Below are positions 1-9,281 of a DNA stretch of 64,000 bases, piece after piece. The stretch comes from Limnohabitans sp. 2KL-1. GTDB lineage: Bacteria > Pseudomonadota > Gammaproteobacteria > Burkholderiales > Burkholderiaceae_C. A model generated the notes under the pieces. The model ran no database searches. It was not told where the DNA came from and was given only the letters and a program-made list of their open reading frames with translations. Position numbers and translations under genes: made by a program. The stretch spans positions 109,476-173,475 of the forward strand of contig NZ_NESL01000006.1 of NCBI RefSeq assembly GCF_003063435.1, written 5' to 3'. Positions within the stretch are counted from its first letter, which is position 1. Each line of letters begins with the position of its first letter.

Positions 1-390
1 GGCATTCCATCGACCACGCTGTTTTTCCGCAACTACTACATCGGCTTGCCGGACGAACTGATCAAGGCCGCGCAGCTGGATGGCGCGGGTTTTTGGATGA
101 TCTTTCGCCGCATCGTGTTGCCGCTGTCTTTGCCGATTTTGGTGGTCACACTCATCTGGCAGTTCACCAACATTTGGAACGACTTTTTGTACGGCGTGGT
201 GTTTTCGGGTGCCGACAGCAAGCCGATCACCGTGGGCCTGAACAACCTGGCCAACACATCGAGCGCCGTCAAGGAATACAACGTCGACATGGCCGCCGCA
301 CTGATCGCGGCATTGCCTACCTTGTTTGTGTATGTGGTGGCAGGTAAATATTTTGTGCGCGGCCTGACGGCTGGCGCCGTCAAAGGCTAA
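1..390 (+). CDS. gtsC: Sugar ABC transporter permease, GtsC-like (5' end outside window)
   Basis: C-terminal part of an inner-membrane permease of the CUT1 (carbohydrate) ABC family; the reading frame is open from base 1, so the N-terminus lies upstream. The EAA loop that contacts the ATPase is visible as ELIKAAQLDGAGFWMIF followed by RRIVLPLSLP. Two hydrophobic segments follow and the protein ends in FVRGLTAGAVKG, the typical end of MalG-class permeases. The stretch NDFLYGVVFSGADSKPITVG and the following EYNVDMAAAL resemble, from memory, glucose/mannose permeases of the GtsC type, so glucose is the best substrate guess. The ATPase gene follows after 12 bases, in an operon. Family assignment is secure; substrate is inferred. 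Confidence 0.85.
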   Translation, partial: GIPSTTLFFRNYYIGLPDELIKAAQLDGAGFWMIFRRIVLPLSLPILVVTLIWQFTNIWNDFLYGVVFSGADSKPITVGLNNLANTSSAVKEYNVDMAAALIAALPTLFVYVVAGKYFVRGLTAGAVKG

Positions 391-402
391 AGGAAAAAGA
401 CC

Positions 403-1470
403 ATGGGCGCACTTGCCATTCGCAACATCCACAAGACCTACAACGAGACGGTCCACATCCTCAAAGGCATTGATCTGGAGATCGAAGCCGGAGAATTTTT
501 GATTCTGGTCGGCCCGTCCGGCTGCGGCAAATCCACGCTGTTGTCGATGATCGCGGGCCTGGACCACCCCACCAGCGGCAGCATCCACATCGGTGAGCGC
601 GATGTGACGAACTTGCCCAGCAAGGACCGCGACATCGCCATGGTGTTTCAGAGCTACGCGCTCTACCCCAACATGACCGTGGCGCAAAACATCGCCTTTG
701 GCTTGGAGATTCGCAAAGTGCCCAAGGCCGAGCGTAAAGCGGCGGTGGACCGCGTGTCGGCCATGCTGCAAATCGGCCACCTGCTGGACCGCAAACCCGG
801 GCAACTCTCGGGCGGTCAGCGTCAGCGTGTGGCCATGGGCCGGGCCCTGGCGCGAGACCCCAAGCTGTTTTTGTTTGACGAGCCACTGTCCAACCTCGAT
901 GCCAAACTGCGCGTGGAAATGCGCGCCGAAATCAAGCTCTTGCACCAGCGCACCCAAACCACCACGGTGTACGTGACGCACGACCAGGTCGAAGCCATGA
1001 CGCTGGGCGACCGCATCGCCGTGATGAAAGACGGCTTGGTGCAACAGTTCGGCACACCTGCCCAAATCTACAACCGTCCGGCCAACCGCTTTGTGGCCGA
1101 GTTCATCGGCTCACCGGCCATGAACATGGTGGACGCTTCTCGTGTGGGTCAAGCATTGACTGCCCACGGCGTGGAACTGCCCATCACCGATGCGCAACGC
1201 GCCGCCCTGCAAGCCCACGGCAGTGCCGAGCTGGTGTACGGCCTGCGCCCCGAGAGCATCAGCTTTGCCGCACAAGGCTTGCCTGGCAAGCTCAGCATGA
1301 TCGAGCCCACCGGCCCCGAAACCTATGCCACGGTGGACACCGCCGCAGGCAAGCTCACGGCCCGCGTGCCGGGCGTGCTGCAAGCGAATGTGGGCGATGC
1401 GGTGCACCTGCAATGGTCGGCCGAGCAGTCGCATTTGTTTGACCGGGCGAGTGGCGTGCGTTTGGCTTGA
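403..1470 (+). CDS. gtsD: Sugar ABC transporter ATP-binding protein (MalK/UgpC/GtsD class)
   Basis: Cytoplasmic ATPase that powers the permease encoded just upstream. Of 355 residues, the first ~235 are the nucleotide-binding domain: Walker [10 protein letters not shown] at 37-45, Q-loop in [11 protein letters not shown], signature [15 protein letters not shown] near 134, Walker [14 protein letters not shown], and the switch histidine in [12 protein letters not shown]. The remaining ~120 residues form the TOBE/OB regulatory domain usual in MalK-type proteins (GLRPESI motif). Start ATG is preceded by AAAGGAAAAAGA. The gene appears to be the last of its operon. MalK-type ATPases can serve several CUT1 transporters, so the specificity follows from the neighbouring permease only. 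Confidence 0.92.
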   Translation: MGALAIRNIHKTYNETVHILKGIDLEIEAGEFLILVGPSGCGKSTLLSMIAGLDHPTSGSIHIGERDVTNLPSKDRDIAMVFQSYALYPNMTVAQNIAFGLEIRKVPKAERKAAVDRVSAMLQIGHLLDRKPGQLSGGQRQRVAMGRALARDPKLFLFDEPLSNLDAKLRVEMRAEIKLLHQRTQTTTVYVTHDQVEAMTLGDRIAVMKDGLVQQFGTPAQIYNRPANRFVAEFIGSPAMNMVDASRVGQALTAHGVELPITDAQRAALQAHGSAELVYGLRPESISFAAQGLPGKLSMIEPTGPETYATVDTAAGKLTARVPGVLQANVGDAVHLQWSAEQSHLFDRASGVRLA

Positions 1471-1663
1471 GTGTGGGCATGCAGCGCGTGTGCATGGGCT
1501 GACGCCATGCTGGCCATGTAGGTGGGAGGCGCGCCGGCGTTCTGTGCTCCAGCAGACAGATCGTTGAATGGCCTATCTGGATGATGTTGAAACGCAGAGT
1601 CCGCTTGCGCCTGTGACGTGGCAGGCATTGACAGCGGTCTTTCTGTTTTTCACAGGAGTCGCC

Positions 1664-1777
1664 ATGGCCAAAGTTCTTGTTCTTTACTATGCCACTTATG
1701 GGCACATCGAGCTGGACGGTGCGCGGCATCAGGGCCAGCTGATTGCGCAAACCGCGCAGCGGATGTTTGACCGCTGA
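1664..1777 (+). pseudogene. wrbA: wrbA remnant: N-terminus joined in frame to C-terminus
   Basis: The 37-codon frame starts with MAKVLVLYYATYGHIE, which is the flavodoxin-fold N-terminus of WrbA NAD(P)H:quinone oxidoreductase, and continues directly with [18 protein letters not shown], which matches the extreme C-terminus of WrbA. About 160 internal residues, including the FMN-binding loops, are missing, and the junction is in frame. An intact ribosome binding site (CAGGAG) precedes the ATG, so a 37-residue peptide could still be made. It cannot be a functional oxidoreductase. The stop lies 19 bases before the fumC start. The 193 bases between the ABC ATPase and this remnant contain no gene I can support. 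Confidence 0.85.
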
Positions 1778-1796
1778 ATGGCGCATGGAGGGCACC

Positions 1797-3203
1797 GTGG
1801 CCACCCGCCTCGAACACGATGCCATGGGCTCCATTGAGGTGGACGCCCAGCGCTTGTGGGGCGCGCAAACGCAACGTGCCCGTGTGCACTTTCGCATCTC
1901 TGACGAGCGCATGCCCATCGCGCTCATCCATGCGCTGGCCTCGGTCAAGCGGGCCTGTGCCAAGGTCAATGGCGATCTGGGCTTGCTGCCTGCCGACAAG
2001 GTGCAAAGCATCGTGGCAGCCGCAGACGAGGTGGTTGCAGGGCGGCACGACAGCGAGTTTCCGCTGGCGGTGTGGCAAACCGGCTCGGGCACGCAAACCC
2101 ACATGAACATGAACGAGGTGCTGGCCAACCGGGGCTCCGAATTGATGGGCGGCATGCGGGGCATGCAGCGCCTGCTCCACCCCAACGACGATGTCAATCT
2201 TGGGCAGTCCTCCAACGACGTGTTTCCCACGGCCATGCACCTGGCTGCAGCTTGGGCCATCGAGCAGAACCTGTTGCCTGCGCTTGACCTGCTGCGGACG
2301 GCCTTGGCCGAAAAATCCAGGGCATTTGCGGGGCTCATCAAGGTGGGGCGCACGCACTTGCAGGACGCCACCCCGATCACGCTGGGGCAAGAGTTCTCGG
2401 GCTATGTGGCGCAATTGGCCTCTTGCCGCGCCAAATTGGTCGACGCCCTGTCGTGGCTGATGCCGCTGGCCATGGGTGGCACGGCGGTGGGCACCGGGCT
2501 CAACACCCATCCGCAATTTGGCGTGCGGGTGTGCGCCGAGCTGGCGCGTGTCCACCACTTGCCCTTTGAGAGCGCCGACAACAAATTTGCCGCCCTGGCC
2601 GCACACGATGCGCTGGTGGCGGGGCACGGGGTGCTCAAAATCCTGGCCGTGGCCTTGGTGAAGATCGCCAACGACATCCGCTGGTTGGCCTCTGGCCCCC
2701 GTTCAGGGCTGGGTGAAATCAGCCTGCCCGAAAACGAGCCGGGCAGTTCCATGATGCCGGGCAAGGTGAACCCCACGCAGTGCGAGGCGCTGATCATGGC
2801 CTGCATGCAGGTCATGGGCAACGATGTGGCCATGGGCATGGGCGGCGCTTCGGGGAATTTTGAGCTGAATGTCTGCAAGCCGCTGATGGCCCACAACCTG
2901 TTGCAAAGTTTGCGTTTGCTCAGCGATGGCATGCGCAGTTTTGAGCGCTATGGCGTGCAGGGCCTGCACGCCAACCCGCCACGCATCGCCGACAACCTGC
3001 ACAAGTCGCTGATGCTGGTGACCGCCTTGGTGCCGCATGTGGGCCACGACCGTGCCGCTGAAATCGCCCAATGGGCTTTTCAGCATCAAAGCACGCTGAC
3101 CGAGGCCGCAGTTTCATTGGGTTATGCCCGGCCGGAAGACCTGGCGCGCTGGCTTGACCCAGCGTCCATGCTGGGCGCGGCCAATGCCAGCGACTGGCCT
3201 TGA
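1797..3203 (+). CDS. fumC: Class II fumarate hydratase FumC
   Basis: Cytoplasmic TCA-cycle enzyme interconverting fumarate and malate, iron-independent and homotetrameric. I chose the GTG start because GGAGGG sits a few bases upstream and because the resulting [15 protein letters not shown] matches the usual FumC start; this gives 468 residues, close to the E. coli protein (467). Family landmarks: [12 protein letters not shown] (substrate loop), [29 protein letters not shown] and the superfamily signature [17 protein letters not shown] with the catalytic serine loop. An ATG 12 bases upstream (1785) is possible but overlaps the Shine-Dalgarno. It stands alone after the wrbA remnant. Confidence 0.95.
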   Translation: MATRLEHDAMGSIEVDAQRLWGAQTQRARVHFRISDERMPIALIHALASVKRACAKVNGDLGLLPADKVQSIVAAADEVVAGRHDSEFPLAVWQTGSGTQTHMNMNEVLANRGSELMGGMRGMQRLLHPNDDVNLGQSSNDVFPTAMHLAAAWAIEQNLLPALDLLRTALAEKSRAFAGLIKVGRTHLQDATPITLGQEFSGYVAQLASCRAKLVDALSWLMPLAMGGTAVGTGLNTHPQFGVRVCAELARVHHLPFESADNKFAALAAHDALVAGHGVLKILAVALVKIANDIRWLASGPRSGLGEISLPENEPGSSMMPGKVNPTQCEALIMACMQVMGNDVAMGMGGASGNFELNVCKPLMAHNLLQSLRLLSDGMRSFERYGVQGLHANPPRIADNLHKSLMLVTALVPHVGHDRAAEIAQWAFQHQSTLTEAAVSLGYARPEDLARWLDPASMLGAANASDWP

Positions 3204-3587
3204 TCAGGGCTTGGGTTTGGACTCGGGTTGCAATTGTTTTTGGGGGTCGTAAATCACCCCACCAACGCCCACACCGCCGCCCACATTCACGGGGCCGGAT
3301 GTGCCCATGCCCACGCCAGCGCGTCCGGTGACTTGGCCTGCCCCGTTCACGCCCACACCGACGCCGACAGGCCCGGAATGCGCGTTGACCCCTGCGCTGA
3401 TGCCGCCCGTGCCCACGTTGACGCCCAGCGACACCCCCGGCAGGATGGGCACGCCAATGTTCACACCCGCGCCGGTTTGTACGTTGGTGCAACCGAACAA
3501 GCCCACCAACAGGATCAACAGGCCCAAGCGTTGGGGCCAGCGTGTTTGCAAGGGGAAAGTCGAATGCAATGAGTTCATACGCAGCAT
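3204..3587 (-). CDS. Small Gly/Val-rich lipoprotein, function unknown
   Basis: A 127-residue protein read from MLRMNSLHSTF. A basic N-terminus (QTRWPQR) is followed by the hydrophobic stretch LGLLILLVGLFGC, a good lipobox (LFGC), so the mature protein probably begins with a lipidated cysteine and sits in the periplasm or outer membrane. The mature part is a low-complexity repeat of Gly, Val and Asn (for example GVGVGVNGAGQ, GGGVGVGG) and ends in a Lys/Pro-rich tail. I recognise no enzyme family. A longer frame runs upstream to 3767 but overlaps the MFS gene and puts the signal in the middle, so I rejected it. Its stop directly abuts that of fumC on the other strand. Confidence 0.65.
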   Translation of the reverse strand: MLRMNSLHSTFPLQTRWPQRLGLLILLVGLFGCTNVQTGAGVNIGVPILPGVSLGVNVGTGGISAGVNAHSGPVGVGVGVNGAGQVTGRAGVGMGTSGPVNVGGGVGVGGVIYDPQKQLQPESKPKP

Positions 3588-3672
3588 TGAAACATTCTTT
3601 GCCAGGACGAGTGCAAGCAAATGTGTATGGCGCGCAGGCTCGGCCATGGGGCTCAGCCTGCGCTGAGCGGCC

Positions 3673-4917
3673 TCAAGCGCGAGCGGCTGCGCCGCGTTCA
3701 GCCTGACGCACCCGCCAGAACAACCAGCTGGCGATGCACAGGTTGAGAAAATTCCATGCGATGCCATTCAAAAAGGCGGCGTGGTAACTGCCCGTCATGT
3801 CAAACACCCAGCCCGACATCCACCCCCCCAAGGCCATGCCCAGCAAGGTCGCCATGATCACCGAGCCCACGCGGGCACCGGCCTCTTTGGGGTTGAAGTG
3901 TTCGCGGATGATGATGGCGTAGGCGGGCACGATGCCGCCTTGAAACAGGCCAAACATGGCCGAGACGATGTACAGCGGCACCATGCCGTCAAAGGGCAAA
4001 AACATCAGCAGCGCCACGCCTTGCAAAAACGAACCCAGCAGCAAAGTGCGGATGCCACCCATGCGGTCACTGATCACACCAAACACCAAACGGCTGACGA
4101 TGCCGCTGGCCAGCATCAGCGAGAGCATTTCGGCTCCGCGTGCCGCGCCAAAACCCAGGTCGGTGCAATAGGCCACGATGTGAACCTGAGGCATGGACAT
4201 GGCCACGCAACACGCCATGCCCGCCACAAACAGCAGGCCTTGGGCATGGGCGGGTTGCAGACCAAAGGGGCGGCTGCGGTCCACCTCCGGGGCATTGGCG
4301 TTGGCCGGGGTCAGGGTCACCAGCGGTGGGCGCTGGCGCATGCGTGTGGCCAGTAAAAACATGCCCACGCCGCAAAAAATGCCCAGCAAGATGTAGGTCT
4401 GACGCCAGCCCAAAGTCTCGACGCCGTGCTGAACAATCGGCGGCCAGATCGTGCCCGCGATGTAATTGCCGCTGGCGCAAATCGCCACCGCAATGCCCCG
4501 GCGGCGGTTCCACCACAAGGCGGTGTCGGCCATCAGGGGGGCAAAGGTCGACGAACTGCCCACCAGGCCCATCAAGCCGTGCGCCAGACCAAACGCCCAG
4601 ATGCTGCCCGACATGCCCGCCCACACAAACCCACCGCACACGGCCAACGCGCCGACCCACAGCACCGGCATCAGGCCGTGCCGGTCGGCCAGGCGACCGG
4701 TGATGAGGCCACCCAGCCCCAGGCAGATCATCATCAAGGTGTAAGGCAGCGAGGCATCGGCCCGGCCCACGCCAAACTCGGTCTGCACCGCAGGCAGCAC
4801 CACCGAGACGATGTACATGCTGCTGTTGCCCAGCACCACCAGCCCCAAGGTGGCCAGCAAGCGCCAGGCAGCCTGGCGGGAATCGATGAGGGCAGGGTCG
4901 GCGGGTTGGGTGTGCAT
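3673..4917 (-). CDS. MFS transporter (oxalate/formate- or monocarboxylate-like)
   Basis: A 414-residue inner-membrane protein with about twelve hydrophobic segments. The first loop carries GRLADRHG, the MFS motif A between helices 2 and 3, with a second copy-like motif (GVISDRMGG) between helices 8 and 9. The layout and the segment ALWWNRRRGIAVAICASGNY suggest the group that includes oxalate/formate antiporters and monocarboxylate carriers, which usually exchange organic acids. No substrate gene lies beside it. ATG start at MHTQPADPALID; the lipoprotein gene lies 85 bases downstream on the same strand. Family confident, substrate unknown. Confidence 0.82.
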   Translation of the reverse strand: MHTQPADPALIDSRQAAWRLLATLGLVVLGNSSMYIVSVVLPAVQTEFGVGRADASLPYTLMMICLGLGGLITGRLADRHGLMPVLWVGALAVCGGFVWAGMSGSIWAFGLAHGLMGLVGSSSTFAPLMADTALWWNRRRGIAVAICASGNYIAGTIWPPIVQHGVETLGWRQTYILLGIFCGVGMFLLATRMRQRPPLVTLTPANANAPEVDRSRPFGLQPAHAQGLLFVAGMACCVAMSMPQVHIVAYCTDLGFGAARGAEMLSLMLASGIVSRLVFGVISDRMGGIRTLLLGSFLQGVALLMFLPFDGMVPLYIVSAMFGLFQGGIVPAYAIIIREHFNPKEAGARVGSVIMATLLGMALGGWMSGWVFDMTGSYHAAFLNGIAWNFLNLCIASWLFWRVRQAERGAAARA

Positions 4918-5060
4918 TGCACCAATTTAGCGCATGGCCGGGCCAGGGCTTGTCTTGTGGGTTACTGGCATGGGTTGGCGTATTTTTTACGTATCCAAGT
5001 TTGAAACTTCGATCGGTAAGAAGCCAGGCCAGCAAAGGGTTTGCAGCGCATCAGAGACAA

Positions 5061-5094
5061 CAAAGCCCCGCCAAACACAGGTCTGGCGGGGCTT
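5061..5094 (-). terminator. Rho-independent terminator after htpG
   Basis: Perfect 11-bp inverted repeat AAGCCCCGCCA / TGGCGGGGCTT with a 10-base loop, followed on the minus strand by TTGTTGT. It lies about 50 bases past the htpG stop. A second short inverted repeat (ATCCCGG ... CCGGGAT, 5109-5129) sits between it and the gene. The rest of 4918-5147 holds nothing else I can assign. Confidence 0.75.
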
Positions 5095-5147
5095 CGGACG
5101 GGGCATGAATCCCGGATTGAGCCCGGGATGACACACACGGCTGACGA

Positions 5148-7118
5148 TCAGCTCAGCAGCGCATTCACCCGCTTCACATAAGCCGCCGGGTCTGCCGGCA
5201 AGCCGCCTTCGGCCAGCAGGGCCTGGTCGAACAGGATGTGGGCCAGGTCGTGGAAGTGGACCGAGCCATCGAGCTTTTTGACCAACGCGTGCTCAGGGTT
5301 GACTTCGAGCACGGGCTTGACTTCAGGCGCTTGTTGACCGGCCTGCTTGAGCATCCGGGCCAGTTGCATGCTCATGCCGTCGTCGGTCACCACCAGGCAG
5401 GCGGGGCTGTCCACCAGGCGGCTGGTCACGCGCACGTCTTCGGCTTTGTCTTTGAGCGCTTCTTTCAGCTTGGCCAGCACGGGCTTGAAGGTTTCGGCCG
5501 CGTCTTCGGCGGCTTTCTTTTCTTCTTCGTCTTGCAGCTTGCCCAGGTCAAACGCGCCTTTGGCCACACTTTGCAGCGGGGTGCCGTCGAACTCGTGCAC
5601 AAAGTTGAGCGCCCACTCGTCCACGCGGTCGGTCATCAGCAAGACTTCAATGCCTTTTTTCTTGAAGACTTCGAGCTGCGGGCTGTTCTTGGCGGCGGCC
5701 AGCGTGTCGGCGGTGATGTAGTAAATCGCGTCCTGGCCGTCCTTCATGCGGGCTTTGTAGTCCGCAAAGCTGACGCTCACGGTGTCGCTGGTGGTCGATG
5801 CAAAGCGAAGCAGTTTGGACAGGCGGTCTTTGTTGGCAAAGTCTTCGCCCAGGCCTTCTTTGAGCACCGCCCCGAATTCGGCGTAGAACTGGGTGTACTG
5901 GCCGATCTTGGCTTTGTCCTCGTCGCTTAAGACGTCCGTCACGCCATCGGCACCAGCCTCGGGGGCCTTGTCGTGTTTGGCCAAGTCTTCCAACATCGAC
6001 AGCACACGCTTGGTGCAGCCTTCGCGGATGGCTTTCACGTCGCGGCTTTCTTGCAGCAGCTCGCGGCTCACGTTCAGCGGCAGGTCGGCCGAGTCCACCA
6101 CGCCTTTGACAAAGCGCAGGTAGCTGGGCATCAGCGCTTCGGCTTCGTCCATGATGAACACGCGTTTGACGTAGAGCTTGATGCCTGCCTTCTTGTCGCG
6201 GTTCCACAGGTCTTGCGGGGCTTTTGATGGGATGTAGAGCAGTTGGGTGTATTCGGTGCTGCCTTCCACGCGGTTGTGCGTCCAGGTCAGCGGGGCTTCA
6301 AAGTCGCGGCTGATCTGTTTGTAAAAGTCGGCGTACTGCTCGTCGGTGATGTCTTTCTTGGGGCGGGTCCACAAGGCGCTGGCTTTGTTGATGGTTTCCC
6401 ACTCGCCGGTCTTGACCATGCCGCCGGGTTGGCGGCCGGCTTCTTCGTTGCTCGGGTCGATCAGCTCGCCGTCTTGCCACTCTTCCTTTTCCATCAAGAT
6501 GGGCAGGCTGATGTGGTCGGAGTATTTGCCGACGATCTCCTTGAGCTTCCATGTATTGGCGTACTCCAGCGCCTCTTCGCGCAGGTGCAGGATCACGCTG
6601 GTGCCGCGTTCGGCGCGGTTGATGGTCTCGACCTCAAAGTCGCCCGTGCCACCGCTGATCCAGCGCACACCTTCAGCCGCTGCTGCGCCCGCACGGCGGG
6701 TCTCGACGGTGATTTTTTCGGCCACGATGAAGCCCGAATAAAAGCCCACACCAAACTGGCCGATCAGCTGCGCGTCTGATTTTTGGTCGCCGCTCAGCTT
6801 GCTCATGAAGTCCTTGGTACCGCTCTTGGCAATCGTGCCCAAGTGGTCAATGGCTTCTTGCGCCGTCATGCCTATGCCGTTGTCGGTGATGGTCAGTGTT
6901 TTGGCGGCTTTGTCGAAGGACAGGCGCACCTGCAAGTCGGGCGCGTCTTCGTACAGGGTGGTGTTGTTGAGCGCTTCAAAGCGCAGTTTGTCGCAAGCGT
7001 CCGAGGCGTTGGAGATCAGCTCGCGCAAGAAAATTTCTTGGTTGGAATACAGCGAGTGGGTGACCAGGTGCAGCAGTTGCGCGACTTCGGCCTGAAAGGC
7101 ATGGGTTTGTTTGCTCAT
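5148..7118 (-). CDS. htpG: Molecular chaperone HtpG (Hsp90)
   Basis: Cytosolic ATP-dependent chaperone, 656 residues from the ATG at [16 protein letters not shown]. The GHKL ATPase domain is complete: [20 protein letters not shown] (catalytic Glu and Mg-binding Asn), DNGIGMT and [13 protein letters not shown]. The middle domain carries the conserved Arg region ([17 protein letters not shown]) and the C-terminal dimerisation domain follows. It is about 30 residues longer than E. coli HtpG, with extra charged sequence around [18 protein letters not shown]. An in-frame TTG at 7145 was rejected. No heat-shock promoter could be assigned by eye. Single-gene unit with its own terminator. Confidence 0.97.
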   Translation of the reverse strand: MSKQTHAFQAEVAQLLHLVTHSLYSNQEIFLRELISNASDACDKLRFEALNNTTLYEDAPDLQVRLSFDKAAKTLTITDNGIGMTAQEAIDHLGTIAKSGTKDFMSKLSGDQKSDAQLIGQFGVGFYSGFIVAEKITVETRRAGAAAAEGVRWISGGTGDFEVETINRAERGTSVILHLREEALEYANTWKLKEIVGKYSDHISLPILMEKEEWQDGELIDPSNEEAGRQPGGMVKTGEWETINKASALWTRPKKDITDEQYADFYKQISRDFEAPLTWTHNRVEGSTEYTQLLYIPSKAPQDLWNRDKKAGIKLYVKRVFIMDEAEALMPSYLRFVKGVVDSADLPLNVSRELLQESRDVKAIREGCTKRVLSMLEDLAKHDKAPEAGADGVTDVLSDEDKAKIGQYTQFYAEFGAVLKEGLGEDFANKDRLSKLLRFASTTSDTVSVSFADYKARMKDGQDAIYYITADTLAAAKNSPQLEVFKKKGIEVLLMTDRVDEWALNFVHEFDGTPLQSVAKGAFDLGKLQDEEEKKAAEDAAETFKPVLAKLKEALKDKAEDVRVTSRLVDSPACLVVTDDGMSMQLARMLKQAGQQAPEVKPVLEVNPEHALVKKLDGSVHFHDLAHILFDQALLAEGGLPADPAAYVKRVNALLS

Positions 7119-7233
7119 AGCGGTTTCTAAAAGTTCAAGGGTCAAAAGGACAGATAACCAAAACGGTGTTCATCTGGGGGCAGGCGTTTGGAATTCAAGG
7201 GTCGCGGATGTGCTCGACAGGATCGCCTGGTTT

Positions 7234-7311
7234 TTGTGGGAGGCTGCCCCTGCGGCCGAATGCTTCAAGTGGGCGGGGCGCACATTCGCGAGCAGGGGCT
7301 CGCTCCCACAA
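7234..7311. repeat. REP-like inverted-repeat element (left of rluF)
   Basis: A 78-bp element beginning TTGTGGGAGGCTGCCCCTGC and ending GCAGGGGCTCGCTCCCACAA, so the ends are inverted copies; the inside contains CGGCCGAATG and ATTCGCGAG. A close relative lies on the other side of the next gene (8294-8396). The form resembles repetitive extragenic palindromes described in Pseudomonas, though no RAYT transposase gene is in the window. Confidence 0.7.
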
Positions 7312-7329
7312 GCCCAAACCCGTCGGGCG

Positions 7330-8238
7330 TCAGAACGACTCGTTGGGTCCCAAATACCGCCAAGTCCCCGCAGGCATTTGGCCCAGCTGCACGCCGCCCA
7401 TGCGGATGCGTTTGAGGCCCACGACTTTCAGGCCCACTTGCTCGCACATGCGGCGAATCTGGCGCTTCTTGCCTTCGGTCAGCACAAAGCGCAACTGCTC
7501 GGGGTTTTGCCAGTCCACCTTCGCGGGCTTGAGCGGTTTGCCATCCAAGCTCAGGCCGTGGCGCAGGCGCTCCAGTTGTTCTTTGGGGAAGACGGCTTGC
7601 ACGTTGGCGCTGACGCGGTCGAAGTCGCCAATGGTGGTCAGCTGCTGGGCCTTGCCGCCATAGGTGGCCGATGCCGCCGAGGCTGCAGCGGTGTTTTCGT
7701 GGCCGGTGTAGGCCACGCGCACCAGGTATTCCTTTTCCATCTCCGAGTCTTCGCCGATCAGCTGACGGGCCACGCGGCCGTCTTGCGTCAGCACCAAAAG
7801 ACCTGTCGAATCAATGTCGAGCCGCCCGGCCGGGGCCAGGCCACGCAAGTGGGGCGGTGTGAAGCGCATCTTCGATGGATCACCCGCCCAGTGGCTGCGC
7901 GGGTTGATGAGCGTGATCGCGGGCTCGTGCCCGTCTTCGGCCTGACCGCTCACATAGCCCATGGGCTTGTGCAGCAGGATGGTCACTTGCCGGTCTTGCT
8001 GCTGCTCTGCGGCTTTGTCGATGGTGATGCGGTCCGACAAGCTGACCTGCTGGCCCATGCTGGCGGGCTGTCCGTTGACAAAGACCCAGCCTTGTTCGAT
8101 CCAGGCGTCGGCTTCGCGGCGCGAGCACATGCGCAGCTCGGCCATGCGTTTGTTCAGGCGCGAGGTGCCGCTGGGTGCGGCCGTTTCGCCCTTGCCTTCG
8201 GGGCGGGGGGCGCGTTTGAATGCGGGGGGCTGGGTCAT
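7330..8238 (-). CDS. rluF: 23S rRNA pseudouridine synthase, RluF type
   Basis: Converts a uridine in 23S rRNA to pseudouridine. The 302-residue protein has an N-terminal S4 RNA-binding domain (RLNKRMAELRMCSRREADAWIE to about residue 75) and then the RsuA/RluB/E/F catalytic domain with its signature GRLDIDSTGLLVLTQDG, in which the Asp after RL is the nucleophile. The C-terminal EGKKRQIRRMCEQVGLKV and LKRIRMGGVQLG are typical of the RluF branch (known target U2604 in E. coli). RluB and RluE are the alternatives. Single gene, bracketed by two copies of a REP-like element. Confidence 0.85.
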   Translation of the reverse strand: MTQPPAFKRAPRPEGKGETAAPSGTSRLNKRMAELRMCSRREADAWIEQGWVFVNGQPASMGQQVSLSDRITIDKAAEQQQDRQVTILLHKPMGYVSGQAEDGHEPAITLINPRSHWAGDPSKMRFTPPHLRGLAPAGRLDIDSTGLLVLTQDGRVARQLIGEDSEMEKEYLVRVAYTGHENTAAASAASATYGGKAQQLTTIGDFDRVSANVQAVFPKEQLERLRHGLSLDGKPLKPAKVDWQNPEQLRFVLTEGKKRQIRRMCEQVGLKVVGLKRIRMGGVQLGQMPAGTWRYLGPNESF

Positions 8239-8293
8239 GGGTGTGTAGGGTCAAAAATGGGGCCAAATCGGCAATGACCTCATTTTCCCTCTT

Positions 8294-8396
8294 TTGTGGG
8301 AGGCCGCCCCTGCGGCCGAATGTTGAATGGGGCCAAGAGCTTTGAATCAGTGACCGTGGTGAACGAGCCTTCGCGAGCAGGGGCTCGCTCCCACAG
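8294..8396. repeat. REP-like inverted-repeat element (right of rluF)
   Basis: Second copy of the element seen at 7234-7311: begins TTGTGGGAGGCCGCCCCTGC, continues CGGCCGAATG and ends CGCGAGCAGGGGCTCGCTCC plus CACAG. The central spacer differs and is longer (about 103 bp overall). It lies in the gap between the Crp/Fnr gene and rluF. Together the pair brackets rluF in the same orientation. Confidence 0.7.
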
Positions 8397-8400
8397 GGGA

Positions 8401-9111
8401 TTACTGAAATTGCTCGGTGCGCAGCCCCTGCAAGTCCAAAATTCGCAGGCCGCCGTACTCCACCCGAATGAGCTGACGCGCTTCGAGCACGCGCAGCGCT
8501 TCATTCACCCGTTGGCGCGACAGCCCCACCAAATAAGCCAGCTCTTGCTGGGTGATGCGCAGCACCTCGCCCACACCGGAAAACAGCACCGGGTTGAACA
8601 AGGTGGCCAAGTTGCGGGCCAGGCGCAGTTCGGGGTTGTTCATGCGGTCCAGCTCGCGGGCGGCGATGAACTGGCCCAAGCGTTCGTTGAGCTGGTTCAT
8701 GATGAAGCGGTTGAAGCCCAGCGAGTGGTCGATCAGCCAATGAAAGGTGTCCACCGGCAAGCCCGCCACCACGCTGGCGCGCAGGGGCTGGATGTTGTAG
8801 CGGTAGGCCTCGCGCTTGAGCGCTGTGCCTTCGCCAAACCAGCCGCCCGGCGGTACGCCGGTGAAGGTCATGGTCTGGCCACTTTCGTTGTCGCTGCTCA
8901 TCTTGAGCAGGCCCGAGATCACGCCGAACCAGTAGGTCACGGGACGGCCCACGCGGCAAACATAGTCGCCCACCTGCGGGTCGCTGACCACCAGTTGGGG
9001 AGCGATGCGGGTGCGCTCTTCGGGGGTCAGCAGCCCCCACCACGGGATCTCGTCCAGCTCGGCGGGGGTGGGGGAGCGTCGGCGCTGGTAAACGCTGGGT
9101 TCAAGGGCCAT
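8401..9111 (-). CDS. Crp/Fnr-family transcriptional regulator
   Basis: A 236-residue DNA-binding regulator. Residues ~20-145 form the cyclic-nucleotide-binding-like beta-roll (PPGGWFGEGTALKRE corresponds to the phosphate-binding cassette region), and residues ~160-230 the winged helix, with recognition helix LSRQRVNEALRVLEARQLI. The four-cysteine iron-sulfur motif of FNR is absent, so oxygen sensing of the FNR kind is unlikely. It is transcribed divergently from the acyl-CoA ligase/LIV-transporter operon with a 170-base gap, so it is the natural candidate regulator of that operon; the effector is unknown. Confidence 0.88.
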   Translation of the reverse strand: MALEPSVYQRRRSPTPAELDEIPWWGLLTPEERTRIAPQLVVSDPQVGDYVCRVGRPVTYWFGVISGLLKMSSDNESGQTMTFTGVPPGGWFGEGTALKREAYRYNIQPLRASVVAGLPVDTFHWLIDHSLGFNRFIMNQLNERLGQFIAARELDRMNNPELRLARNLATLFNPVLFSGVGEVLRITQQELAYLVGLSRQRVNEALRVLEARQLIRVEYGGLRILDLQGLRTEQFQ

Positions 9112-9149
9112 GGGTTGAAAGACAAGATGTCAGGAAGTGGTCAGTTGTG

Positions 9150-9196
9150 CTAGGGGTCTTCCCTGAATTGTCGTCGAAACGACAACTTGACGTCAA
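9150..9196. promoter_or_regulatory. Candidate operator cluster between Crp/Fnr gene and ligase operon
   Basis: Three small dyads lie in the divergent gap: CTAGGGGTCTTCCCTGA (9150-9166), TTGTCGT-CGAA-ACGACAA (9168-9185) and TTGACGTCAA (9187-9196). The last two are perfect inverted repeats. Their position suggests regulator binding, perhaps by the adjacent Crp/Fnr protein, but none has the standard TTGAT-N4-ATCAA spacing. Function is inferred from position only. Confidence 0.4.
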
Positions 9197-9281
9197 ACTG
9201 GGCCATAGCATCCGTTCTCGAATCAAGACGCATCCGTGTGGGTGTGCCGTTTCAGTTCAAGTTTTGGAGACAGGTCCGGTC

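Noticed and set aside
3588..3767. Longer N-terminus for the Gly/Val-rich lipoprotein
   Set aside because: It would overlap the MFS gene and place the lipobox signal about 90 residues into the protein.
5238..5930. Plus-strand frame inside htpG
   Set aside because: Shadow frame with repeated Phe/Val/Gly runs and no ribosome site.
7119..7145. Upstream TTG start extending htpG
   Set aside because: The ATG giving [12 protein letters not shown] matches the family start; the extension has no support.
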